Shown here: positions 32,871 to 40,535 of the stretch, in pieces | How positions within the stretch are numbered: the stretch's first letter is position 1 | How the letters are laid out: each line of letters begins with the position of its first letter | Assembly: GCA_025350905.1 (NCBI GenBank) | Contig: JANXWY010000065.1 | Coordinates: 1-48,038, forward strand | From: Verrucomicrobiota bacterium | GTDB taxonomy: Bacteria; Verrucomicrobiota; Verrucomicrobiia; Limisphaerales; JADLHS01 | Length of the DNA stretch: 48,038 nt | Direction of reading: 5' to 3' | Made by a program: the position numbers and the translations under genes | The notes under the pieces: model-generated | Database searches by the model: none | Told to the model about the DNA's origin: nothing | The model's input: the letters and a program-made list of their open reading frames with translations, nothing else

Positions 32871-34151
32871 TCACCGCGCCGATTTGGAATTTGGCCTTCC
32901 GAGGTGGTTCAAGATTTTCTTGTGGGCGCTGGTGAAGGCGAGTTGGTGGAGTTGTTTGGCTGTCAGCCAGCGACCTCGGACCGCCGGTCTCCGACCCGGC
33001 GCGTTGCGGGCCGGGTTATTCTTTCGCGCCGGGTCGGAGACCGGCGCTCTGCGGCCCGGATTCGCCAGTTCCGCGCGGTAGGCGTCGAGGGTGATGCGGT
33101 AGCGGGTGATGGAGTGCTTGATGGTGCAAAGCGATTGGGCGGAGGCGAGGTGAAACTCGTTACCTGGGAGCGCCGGCAGCCGGCCGGCAAGTTGGTTTGC
33201 TTTCACTCCCGAAACAGGCCGGCCCATTGCCGGCGTTCCCAGGATTTCCACGTTTGGAAACTCCCAGAGGTGCGCGTTGACCACGCCGGCGGGGCGCTGG
33301 CGGACGAGGAATTTGCCGGCGCGCTCAACGACAAACGCGATGAAGCGTCGGGCGGTGGCGGCGTTGCGCTGGCCGAGGTTGGGGAGTCGTTCCTGTATAT
33401 TTTGTTTTCGCGCGCTGCAGAGTGATTGCACCGGGCAGACGGCGCAGTGGGGTGAGCGCGGCGTGCAAACCAGCGCGCCAAGTTCCATCAGGGATTGGTT
33501 GAGGTGGGAGCACGAATCCGTACTGGTAGCAGCCGACGTAAGGTGGCTCTGGCTCTTTCGGATTATAGCATGAGCCTCCTTACGTCGGCCGCTCCGAGCG
33601 GAATCCAGGCGGGCCGCGCGCGTCACACATGCCTCGGCGAGTTGCCAGAGATGCGCATTGGTTTGTTTTTCGCGCGGGTTGGTGGTGATGCCGAAGAGGC
33701 GGGTCAACACGCGGATGACATTGCCGTCGAGAATGGGGGTGGGTTGATTGAAAGCGATGCTGGCAATCGCGCCGGCAGTGTAGCGGCCTATGCCAGGGAG
33801 CGCGAGCAGGTCGCCGAATTGTTCGGGGAATTTGCCGTCGTGCTGCGTGAGGATTTGTTGCGCGGCCCTTTGCAGATTGCGAACGCGCGTGTAGTAGCCG
33901 AGGCCTTCCCAAAGTTTGTGGATTTTGTCGGCATGGGCTTTGGCCAAAGCTTCAATGGTGGGCAACTCGCGCATCCAGCGTTCCCAATAGGGGATGACGG
34001 TTTTGACCTGCGTTTGCTGGAGCATGATTTCCGACACCCAGATGGCGTAGGGATTGCGCGTGCGCCGCCACGGGAGGTCGCGGGCATTGGTGGCGAACCA
34101 CGCAAGCAACTTTGAAACGATGCCGTTGATTTTGCGATGATGCGATGTCAC
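32871..34151 (-). CDS. mutY: A/G-specific adenine glycosylase MutY with three palindromic insertions
   Basis: Removes adenine mispaired with 8-oxoguanine. I took the GTG at 34151; the frame continues to a GTG at 34184, and the core starts near INGIVSKLLAWF. Core motifs: WVSEIMLQQTQVKTVIPYW with the catalytic Glu, LWEGLGYYTRVRNL, LPGIGRYTAGAIASIAF and ILDGNVIRVLTRLFG with the catalytic Asp. The 4Fe-4S cysteines are in LVCTPRSPHC and AVCPVQSLC (C-x6-C-x2-C-x5-C). The NUDIX-like MutT domain is at the C-terminus. The protein is about 90 residues longer than usual because three palindromes lie in frame: about 33505-33612 (arms 33528-33549/33571-33593), 33163-33243, and about 32976-33062 (arms 32981-33003/33025-33047). 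Confidence 0.9.
   Translation of the reverse strand: MTSHHRKINGIVSKLLAWFATNARDLPWRRTRNPYAIWVSEIMLQQTQVKTVIPYWERWMRELPTIEALAKAHADKIHKLWEGLGYYTRVRNLQRAAQQILTQHDGKFPEQFGDLLALPGIGRYTAGAIASIAFNQPTPILDGNVIRVLTRLFGITTNPREKQTNAHLWQLAEACVTRAARLDSARSGRRKEAHAIIRKSQSHLTSAATSTDSCSHLNQSLMELGALVCTPRSPHCAVCPVQSLCSARKQNIQERLPNLGQRNAATARRFIAFVVERAGKFLVRQRPAGVVNAHLWEFPNVEILGTPAMGRPVSGVKANQLAGRLPALPGNEFHLASAQSLCTIKHSITRYRITLDAYRAELANPGRRAPVSDPARKNNPARNAPGRRPAVRGRWLTAKQLHQLAFTSAHKKILNHLGRPNSKSAR
32981..33047. repeat. Palindromic element inside mutY, third insertion
   Basis: Arms of 23 bases pair at 22 positions around a 21-base centre. It adds about 29 residues (PGRRAPVSDPARKNNPARNA) just before GRWLTAKQ in the C-terminal domain. 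Same family as the intergenic element at 8211-8333. Confidence 0.85.
33163..33243. repeat. Palindromic element inside mutY, second insertion
   Basis: 81 bases, exactly 27 codons. Ends CCTGGGAGCGCCGGC and GCCGGCGTTCCCAGG pair with one mismatch. It adds GTPAMGRPVSGVKANQLAGR-type sequence to the linker after the glycosylase domain. Confidence 0.82.
33528..33593. repeat. Palindromic element inside mutY, first insertion
   Basis: Arms AGCAGCCGACGTAAGGTGGC and its inverted copy pair at 20 of 22 positions. It adds about 36 residues (RSGRRKEAHAIIRKSQSHLT and on) between CVTRAA and LNQSLMELGALVC, a loop next to the Fe-S cluster in MutY. Confidence 0.82.
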
Positions 34152-34554
34152 ACAACACGGAATACCGGTAATAACCTCCCACACGCAAGGCCAGACCCTT
34201 TCCTGTTCTAACCGGCACCCCTTTCGTCAGAAACGACAGGATCGCTTACGTCGGACCATCCGGCCCAGGTTCGATTTTGAGAGAACCGGCTGGTCTTTTG
34301 GATTACGTGGCTGCGGCAGCGTGCCAGAATACAAGGGCGCTGTGATTTCGGATTAGCTGAGAAACCACGAAGGCTGGCTGGCTTAAAGCACAACAAAGCC
34401 ATGGGCCTTGGTTAAGAAGGGCGGGCAAATCCCGAGATTTACAGCCAGGATGCTCTTTGCCATGATGGCATTAGTGCGCTTGGTCTGGGCGTCAGGACTT
34501 GCTCCAAAACCAAATGTTGCGGGTTCGACTTCTCCCCGGCACACCACTTCAGTT
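34152..34554. other. Divergent intergenic region
   Basis: About 400 bases between the mutY start (leftward) and the serpin start (rightward). Promoters for both must lie here, but I see no clear -35/-10 pair. The frame of the serpin is open to 34408. The small minus-strand frame 34208-34402 has no family look. Confidence 0.4.
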
Positions 34555-36204
34555 ATGTGGACCTGCTCAAAGTGCGGCGAGAAAATCGAAGACCAGTTCG
34601 ATTCCTGCTGGAAATGCGCTGGCCCGCCGGTACAAAAAGGGTCGGCTCGGCCAACCGCTCGTCGTATCAGATCATTCTTCCTGTTCGGAATCTTGTTTGA
34701 AGTGGCTTTGATTACCGTTGCCGCTTTTCTGCCAGATTGTTGGCTGCAGGTGGAGATTCGGAATTTCGCACTGATAGTGCATTACCCCTTTTTGGTTGCT
34801 TTCGGCAACGCGAACGATGCCCTCTCGGCCATTCTCGGGTTGCTTCTGGCCATGACCGTGCTCGGGACGATGTGGGGGGTTCTGATTTACTGGGTCACAC
34901 GTCTAATCAAATTCACCTTGGAGTCCGCTTCACAACGCCAGAGGCGACTCGTGAAAATTGGTTTCTGCCTTTTCAGCGTTGCGCTGGTGGTATGTGCCGT
35001 TGTTTTCAACCTACCCGCTACGCCGATTTCATTCACGCCTTCGCCAGAAGTAAAAACAGTTGTGGACGGCAACATTACCTTCGCGCTGGACTTGTATCAA
35101 AAGCTCAAAGACCGACCGGGCAATGTGTTTTTCTCGCCGTTCAACATTTCTACCGCTCTGGCGATGACCAGCGCCGGCGCTCGCGGTGAGACAGAAATGG
35201 AAATGACCAACGTCCTGCATCTGAATCTGCCGCCGGGAAAATTGCTTCCGGCTTTCAAAACTTTGCTCGAGCGCATAGAGAAAATTCAGCGCTGGAATCG
35301 CATCGTTCTGAAATCGGCCAATTCGCTTTGGTGCCAGAAGGATTATGCGTTCAAGACAGAGTTCTCCCGGCTCGTTGATGAGAACTACTTCGCGGAAACC
35401 AAGTCCGTTGACTTCAAAAATGCGCCAGCAGCCGCGGTAAACGAAATCAATCGCTGGGTTGAACGAAAAACCAGTGGGCGAATTCCATCCATTGCCGCCG
35501 CCGACCAATTCACGCCTTTGACGCGACTTGCGCTGTGCGCTGCGGTTTATTTCAAAGGCAAGTGGCAGCATCAGTTCAAAGCGCGTGACACGAAGCCGGC
35601 GCCATTTCACATCTCCACCAACGAAACCGTCACCGTCTCAATGATGAGTCAAAAGGGACATTTCAAAACAGCCTACAGCGACGATGGTTCTGTTGAGCTT
35701 TTGGAAATGCCCTACGCGGGACAGGATTTGTCGATGGTGATCCTGTTGCCGCAGACTGAGTATTCGAAGTCGGACGTTGACCAACCGGGTTTGCCGGACT
35801 TGGAGAAAGAGCTCACCACCAAAAATCTTCGGCTCTGGCTGGCAAAGCTGGACCAAGCCGGAGCACACGAGACTAGGGTTGCGCTACCACGGTTCAGCAC
35901 CACGCAAGAGTTTAATCTGACGCCGGAACTGAAATCGCTGGGCTTGAAATCGCCGTTCAGCGACTTGGCGAATTTCGCTGGCATGGACGGCACCACAAAC
36001 TTGTTCGTCTCCGATGTCCTGCACAAAGCCTTTGTTGACGTGAACGAATCCGGCACCGAGGCGGCGGCGGTAACGCTGGTTATCGGCAAGTCAAAAGGCA
36101 TGGACAGTCGTTTCAACGTGGACCATCCATTTATTTTTTTGATTCGCGAAAGCGGCAGCGGCAGCATTTTGTTCCTCGGCCGAATTATGGACCCGACCAA
36201 ATAA
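34555..36204 (+). CDS. Membrane-anchored serpin with N-terminal zinc ribbon
   Basis: 549 residues from ATG 34555 (MWTCSKCGEKIEDQFDSCWK). A zinc ribbon with C4, C7, C18 and C21 comes first, then three to four membrane segments (about 40-150, incl. LGLLLAMTVLGTMWGVLIY and FCLFSVALVVCAVVFNL), then a complete serpin domain (about 165-549): NVFFSPFNISTALAMTSAGA, KSANSLWCQ, ALCAAVYFKGKWQ, VNESGTEAAAVT, HPFIFLIRES and FLGRIMDP. The reactive loop hinge GTEAAAVT has small residues, so it should insert and inhibit. Counting as in antitrypsin (15 residues from the P15 Gly), P1 is Lys in GKSK-GMD, so a trypsin-like target is likely. The membrane fusion is unusual. Confidence 0.87.
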   Translation: MWTCSKCGEKIEDQFDSCWKCAGPPVQKGSARPTARRIRSFFLFGILFEVALITVAAFLPDCWLQVEIRNFALIVHYPFLVAFGNANDALSAILGLLLAMTVLGTMWGVLIYWVTRLIKFTLESASQRQRRLVKIGFCLFSVALVVCAVVFNLPATPISFTPSPEVKTVVDGNITFALDLYQKLKDRPGNVFFSPFNISTALAMTSAGARGETEMEMTNVLHLNLPPGKLLPAFKTLLERIEKIQRWNRIVLKSANSLWCQKDYAFKTEFSRLVDENYFAETKSVDFKNAPAAAVNEINRWVERKTSGRIPSIAAADQFTPLTRLALCAAVYFKGKWQHQFKARDTKPAPFHISTNETVTVSMMSQKGHFKTAYSDDGSVELLEMPYAGQDLSMVILLPQTEYSKSDVDQPGLPDLEKELTTKNLRLWLAKLDQAGAHETRVALPRFSTTQEFNLTPELKSLGLKSPFSDLANFAGMDGTTNLFVSDVLHKAFVDVNESGTEAAAVTLVIGKSKGMDSRFNVDHPFIFLIRESGSGSILFLGRIMDPTK

Positions 36205-36285
36205 TTGTTCCCAAGTTGTGCGGCGATATCGAGTCCTACCCAATGCCTCCAAGTCAACAAGGAGGATGAGGTTTGCGAGGTGCAT

Positions 36286-36708
36286 ATGGATTTAGACGAT
36301 TTCTCGGGGCCGGAGCCCATCCTAATCAACCTTCGGGCTGAGGACCGTTAGGAAGCTATTGACGATTTGGAGGGGCATCCGGTCGTGACCGATAAGATTA
36401 AACCTGATCACAAGCCGGCGATTCTCGCCGCAGTAACGCAGCGTGAACGGGCCATGAGCACCGGCGTCGGTTTCGGTATCGGGATACGGCACGCTAGCTC
36501 TGATTTGGTTTCTGATGTCGTGGAGGTTATTGGTCGTTCCCAGCAGGGGATTCCATTCGCCGCCCTCGATGACAAACCGGTGAAATTGGAATTGTTGCTT
36601 TTGGTTCCGACCGGTCAATTCCAGAAGCATGTAAACACGCTGGCAAACATTGCAAAGCTGCTTCACCGCGAGGATTTCCGAGATGGCCTCTGGCGGCGTT
36701 TCATGTAG
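36286..36708 (+). pseudogene. PTS EIIA type-2 (PtsN-like) protein with in-frame amber codon
   Basis: ATG 36286 gives MDLDDFSGPEPILINLRAED, R, then TAG at 36349-36351, then EAIDDLEGHPVVTDKIKPD in the same frame. Relatives have Trp after DR (DRWEAIDEL), so TGG has become TAG. The rest is a complete EIIA domain: AILAAVTQRERAMSTGVGFG, IGIRHASSD with the phosphoacceptor His (usual Pro before it is Arg), VIGRSQQGIPFAALDDKPV, and KLLHREDFRDGLW. A restart at TTG 36367 would lose the first third of the domain. GAGG precedes the ATG by eight bases. EIIA-Ntr proteins regulate by phosphorylation; this copy is probably inactive. Confidence 0.72.
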
Positions 36709-36721
36709 GGCGTTGGCGGGA

Positions 36722-36916
36722 TTACTTCAGCAACGGGAATAGTTGGTTTACACCGCGACCAGTGATTTTCCCGCAGGCGTCCCGTGTAATCCCCGTGTCA
36801 GTTTCAAAGCGCCCCACAATGGGGCCCGTTTTGTCGCGGAGGATTTCGCGGTTGCTTGAACCTATTTCACGGTAGCCGATGATTTCCGATTTTCCGTTGC
36901 GAATGGTTTCTCTCAT
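36722..36916 (-). CDS. Small conserved protein with internal Gly/Asp repeats
   Basis: 64 residues, ATG 36916. Three short repeats of a beta-hairpin type: NGKSEIIGYRE, DKTGPIVGRFE and DACGKITGRG. Small proteins of this plan (NG..IGY, D..G...G, D..G...G.G) occur in many bacteria and phages without known function. No signal peptide. Convergent with the EIIA pseudogene, 13 bases apart. Confidence 0.62.
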   Translation of the reverse strand: MRETIRNGKSEIIGYREIGSSNREILRDKTGPIVGRFETDTGITRDACGKITGRGVNQLFPLLK

Positions 36917-37232
36917 ATCGTTTCAAGCGTTTTGAATTCTCAAAACTTTGCGGACGGTGGCCGGATGCCAATTCTGCCCGTTGACAAAGTTGTAACCGCG
37001 AAATACGCCAGATACGCGAAAGGAAAACGGCCCCGACTTTTCTTCCGGCTTTCGCGTATTTCGTGTAGTTCGCGGTTTGAATCAGCAAGCAAAACCAAGC
37101 CCGGCTTGTTGGCAGAGGAATGAACGGCCGGGGAATAAAACCGGAAAACCATTCTACCGTTGCGGTCAGAATAATGGGGTCAAACTGATGGCGGCATTAT
37201 TCTGACCCCATCATTCTGACCTTTTCCCCCGG
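36917..37232. repeat. Intergenic region with two inverted repeats
   Basis: First repeat: arms 36994-37022 and 37049-37078, built on AACCGCGAA and TACGCGAAAG. Second: arms 37164-37182 and 37203-37221, GGTCAGAATAATGGGGTCA and its inverted copy (18 of 19), of the kind linked to REP-type transposases and related to the ends of the element at 11429-11696. No gene. Confidence 0.7.
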
Positions 37233-39194
37233 TCAATACACCAGCACCAGCACCGCCGCCTGCTCCGCTTCCTTCACCACGTCCTCAAACTTCTTTGGTG
37301 GGCCGTCCGCAAGGACTTCTTTGAGCTTGGCTGCCACCTCGGGGACAGACTCCAGAAAGCTCAGGAGATAACTGCTCTTCACCGCGTAATTCACATTCTC
37401 CGGCAACGCGCCGCTGGACTTGAGCGCCGCGCTGGCGTTGAGTTTCGCCGACACCACGCCCACCACGTTCCCGCGCTCGTCCACCAACGCCCCGCCCGAA
37501 TTGCCCGGCTGCACCGGCACACTGATCTGGAAGTACCGCGCATCGTCCGCCGCGCCGGACAGCGACGCGATCTCGCCCTTGGCCAGCTTGGGCGCGAACC
37601 CTTGCAACCCGATATTAGGAAAACCCACCGTCGCCACCGTGTTGCCCATCTTCACCCCGCGACTCGCCGAAATTGCCAGCGGTGCAAACCGCCCCTCAGC
37701 CTTGAGCAAGGCTAGATCATTGGCCGCATCCACCTTCACCACCTTGGCAGAAAGTAAACCCGCGCTCGTGACCAAACGAACTTGGGTTGCGCCTTCAACA
37801 ACGTGGTTGTTTGAAATCAAATAGCCGTCATCTGAAATCAAAAATCCTGTGCCGCTGGATGTCGGCTGGTCAGATCGTTGGCCTGGAAGTTCTTCAATTC
37901 GTTCGCTGTTCCTCTTGTTCGCTGATTCCTCACGCGCAACAAATGCTGCGGAGAGCCGCTGTGCATCTGCAATTTGGTCGGGTGTCATCCATTTGATAAT
38001 TTTGTTCCGGTTGGTGACACCATGTTCATTTCCTTGTGCCGCTGCGAGATTGAACCACTTGTAGGCTTCAACGTAGTTTTGCGTAACACCATTGCCGTTT
38101 CCATACAGCACACCGAGCCGTTGTTGGGCTGTAGCGTCTCCTTGTTCCGCAGCTTTACGAAACCATTTGGCTGCTTCGACGTAGTCTTGAATCACTCCTT
38201 CGCCGTCTTTGTACATGCCGCCAAGGTTCAATTGTGCGGGCGCAACGCCTTGTTCGGCAGCTTTGAGATACCATTTCACGGCTTCGGCCTTATCGGTCAC
38301 AACCCCCTGCCCAATCTGATAAGAAACCCCCAGGTTGAATTGTCCATACGCCATACCTTTCTCAGCCGCCATGCGAAACCACTTCGCCGCTTCGTTGTGG
38401 TTTTTCGTCTCTGTAGCGTGGAGGTAGCCGAGTTGAAGCTGGGCATTACCCGACTCAGCCAAACTTGCTTTCTCGTACCAAGCGATGGCATTCGTAACGT
38501 TCTTTGGCACAAACAGACCTTCACAATAGTAGTCAGCGAGTCTTTCACAAAGCTGAGCGAGATCAATTTTTGAGCCAACGCGTAGCCACGGTTCGTTGGT
38601 TTCGTTGTCGGATTGTTGTGCTCTCTTATCCAAAGCTTCGATTGCGACATTGAGTCTTCGCACGCCCTCAACCGAGTTTGTAGCCACACCAAGACCTTCA
38701 ATGTAGTGAATTCCAAGCCGCCCCTGTGCGAACGCATCCCCTGTCTCGGCAGCGCGTAGTGCATACTGAAACGACTTCTTTGCATTGTAGAGCGGAGATG
38801 CACTGTCGCTGTAAATCGTAACGAGTGTACTAGCAGCGTTGGTTCTGCCATTTTTCACAGCTTTCTCAAAACATGTAGCCGCTTTGTCCAAGTCTTTCTC
38901 TGCTCCATCCCACCCATTGAGGTAGCATTCGCCCAGGCGTTCTTGGGCTTCAGCATTTTCTTTCTCTGCTTCTTTTTTCAAATCCGCAAATTCAAGCAAG
39001 GATACTGGGGTTGAATTTGTCGAATAGTCCGCTTGCGCCTTGGGAACGGACACTGAGGGCTGATTCGAGCTTTGAAGGTTTTCCCCATGCCCATGCTGCG
39101 CTTGGTTGTTGTTCGCTTTGTTGGTTTCTTTCTGTTCGGAGCAGCCAATCAGACAAAAGGCGAGCAGAGCCGCAGTCAAGTATGATGCTTTCAT
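37233..39194 (-). CDS. Sel1-repeat trypsin-like protease, lipoprotein
   Basis: 653 residues from ATG 39194 (MKASYLTAALLAFCLIGCSEQ); a GTG two codons upstream is possible. Lipobox LIGC with C18. After a Gln/Asn-rich linker, about eight Sel1 (TPR-like) repeats span roughly 60-380, e.g. AAKWFRMAAEKGMAYGQFNLG and AVKWYLKAAEQGVAPAQLNL. A chymotrypsin-fold domain follows (about 415-610): GTGFLISDDGYLISNNHVVE (His), NDLALLKAE (Asp) and VQPGNSGGALVD (Ser), all intact. Sel1 repeats bind partner proteins, so the protease is probably recruited to a target. Its stop-side neighbour is unrelated, but its upstream neighbour is four bases from the alternative GTG start and co-transcribed. Confidence 0.85.
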   Translation of the reverse strand: MKASYLTAALLAFCLIGCSEQKETNKANNNQAQHGHGENLQSSNQPSVSVPKAQADYSTNSTPVSLLEFADLKKEAEKENAEAQERLGECYLNGWDGAEKDLDKAATCFEKAVKNGRTNAASTLVTIYSDSASPLYNAKKSFQYALRAAETGDAFAQGRLGIHYIEGLGVATNSVEGVRRLNVAIEALDKRAQQSDNETNEPWLRVGSKIDLAQLCERLADYYCEGLFVPKNVTNAIAWYEKASLAESGNAQLQLGYLHATETKNHNEAAKWFRMAAEKGMAYGQFNLGVSYQIGQGVVTDKAEAVKWYLKAAEQGVAPAQLNLGGMYKDGEGVIQDYVEAAKWFRKAAEQGDATAQQRLGVLYGNGNGVTQNYVEAYKWFNLAAAQGNEHGVTNRNKIIKWMTPDQIADAQRLSAAFVAREESANKRNSERIEELPGQRSDQPTSSGTGFLISDDGYLISNNHVVEGATQVRLVTSAGLLSAKVVKVDAANDLALLKAEGRFAPLAISASRGVKMGNTVATVGFPNIGLQGFAPKLAKGEIASLSGAADDARYFQISVPVQPGNSGGALVDERGNVVGVVSAKLNASAALKSSGALPENVNYAVKSSYLLSFLESVPEVAAKLKEVLADGPPKKFEDVVKEAEQAAVLVLVY

Positions 39195-39203
39195 GCGCAC
39201 GAG

Positions 39204-39539
39204 TTAGCCTGCTTCGGTTTTGGAAAACACCACTGGAACGTTGAACTTCAGACGACTTATAGACGACTGCTCTGAAGCCGTGGCCTTGTGTGCATCCGCT
39301 GAGAATATCTTGGCGATTGATATACCACCTTTAGATCCCCCTTCAGTTCTTTCTGTTACCGTCACAGCAACATCAAACTCAACCATGAAAACTGCCTCGC
39401 CGTCATCGGTGCGAAATGCTTTTGGTGAGTCTTGGTCAAATCCAATCTTGGGCCAGACGCCATCAGAAGCTTTACGCGCTGCCGTGACGCCAGCCTGTAT
39501 CTGCTTCAGTGATTCCGTAATGAATTCTTGGAGTGTCAT
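39204..39539 (-). CDS. Small protein, resembles trypsin-co-occurring domain 2
   Basis: 111 residues from ATG 39539 (MTLQEFITESLKQIQAGVTA), with AAGG about eight bases upstream; ATG 39569 would add ten residues. An N-terminal helix, then a beta-rich part: FMVEFDVAVTVTERTEGGSK, GGISIAKIF, and SSISRLKFNVPVVF. This layout, and its position directly before a trypsin-like protease gene, resemble the TRYPCO2 domain described from bacterial conflict systems. The match is by eye and could be wrong. It lies nine bases before the protease start, so the two form an operon. Confidence 0.6.
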   Translation of the reverse strand: MTLQEFITESLKQIQAGVTAARKASDGVWPKIGFDQDSPKAFRTDDGEAVFMVEFDVAVTVTERTEGGSKGGISIAKIFSADAHKATASEQSSISRLKFNVPVVFSKTEAG

Positions 39540-39687
39540 AGATGAGCCTTGCTCGATGAAAGCAGGCATGTGATTTCCCAGCAAGGAGCAATTATTGCAT
39601 GACGCAACGAACTTCTGCCCATAACAAAAGCCTCCCCGTAAAATCTTTTGTGTTCTTTGCGTTCTCGTGCGGCTATTAAATCGGCCC

Positions 39688-39798
39688 GTGAGCGCGAAAC
39701 CATTGACGAGTTACACTTGCAAGCTGACGGATGAGCAGGCGGCGGCGTTGAAGTCATGTCTGGAGGCGCGGAAGTGTGTTCAAATAATCATCACTTGA
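39688..39798 (+). pseudogene. Duplicated rnhC 5' end
   Basis: GTG 39688 reads MSAKPLTSYTCKLTDEQAAA, then LKSCLEARK, nearly the same as the start of rnhC at 40536, and diverges at codon 29 to a stop at 39796. DNA identity is about 88% over 80 bases. It is a truncated copy, separated from rnhC by a two-gene HNH module. Confidence 0.8.
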
Positions 39799-39828
39799 GC
39801 ATCGAAGTGAATCGGGTAGATTTTCGAC

Positions 39829-40098
39829 ATGAAGAACGGCAACGGACATGGGGCAGCGGTTTTGGATCAGATGCTGGATCCGATCAGCCGCAGTTTTGGA
39901 TTGAAGACGGCGCGCACCGTGGCGGCGCTGCGCGTCGGCACGCGGATGCAGGCGCGCGTGGATCGGTTGGCGGAAAAATGTGGCGAGGGAAAACTCACCG
40001 CCGCGGAACGCGCCGAATATGACGCGTATATCCAGGCCAGCACGCTCATCGGAATACTTCAGGCAAAGGCGCGGCGTGTTCTGGCCAAGAAACGCTGA
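39829..40098 (+). CDS. Small protein upstream of HNH endonuclease
   Basis: 89 residues, ATG 39829. Predicted all-helical: LDQMLDPISRSFGLKTARTV, AALRVGTRMQARVDRLAEKC, GEGKLTAAERAEYDAYIQAS, TLIGILQAKARRVL. From memory, proteins like this often precede an HNH gene in Planctomycetes and Cyanobacteria, which suggests a functional pair, perhaps regulator and nuclease. Its TGA overlaps the ATG of the HNH gene, so the two are coupled. Function unproven. Confidence 0.75.
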   Translation: MKNGNGHGAAVLDQMLDPISRSFGLKTARTVAALRVGTRMQARVDRLAEKCGEGKLTAAERAEYDAYIQASTLIGILQAKARRVLAKKR

Positions 40099-40478
40099 TG
40101 GAAGCCCGGCTGCGCCAGTCCGTCCGCCAGCGCGCCAAAAACCGATGCGAGTATTGTGGGTTGCATCAGGATTTTGAACCGCTGCGATTTCACATCGAAC
40201 ACATCGTCCCACGCCAGCACGGCGGTAAAGATTCCTTGGAAAATCTCGCGCTCGCCTGTCACCACTGCAATCGTCACAAGGGAACAAACCTTTCGGGCCT
40301 TGATCCAAAAACAAAAAAGCTCACCCGACTTTTTCATCCCCGGCTCGATGATTGGGAGGAACATTTTTCGACGCGCGATGGAGAGATAACTGGTTTGACT
40401 GCGGTGGGCCGGACAACGGTGCATCTGCTGCGAATAAATGACGACGGGCGGTTGCAGTTGCGCGAGAACGCTGAGTGA
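40098..40478 (+). CDS. HNH endonuclease
   Basis: 126 residues, ATG 40098. Single HNH domain: CEYCG with zinc Cys, FHIEHIVPRQHGGKDSLENL with the HNH His and Asn, CHHCNRHKG with the second zinc pair and last His. The RQRAKNRCEYCG start and SGLDP..K segment are typical of the small stand-alone group found with the preceding gene type. It probably nicks or cuts DNA; the target is unknown. The pair sits between a truncated rnhC copy and rnhC itself. Confidence 0.87.
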   Translation: MEARLRQSVRQRAKNRCEYCGLHQDFEPLRFHIEHIVPRQHGGKDSLENLALACHHCNRHKGTNLSGLDPKTKKLTRLFHPRLDDWEEHFSTRDGEITGLTAVGRTTVHLLRINDDGRLQLRENAE

Positions 40479-40535
40479 AAGCAAATTGCGAATGAGGACG
40501 CAAGTTTTTCGGGCCGCTGACGTTGCCGATATTTT

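Noticed and set aside
34208-34402. 64-codon minus-strand frame in the mutY-serpin gap
   Set aside because: No hydrophobic pattern, motif or start signal; composition is like noncoding repeat sequence.
20075-36351. TAG recoded as tryptophan
   Set aside because: Two TAG codons sit at Trp positions, but TAG ends other intact genes such as addA, and both affected genes look accessory or decayed.
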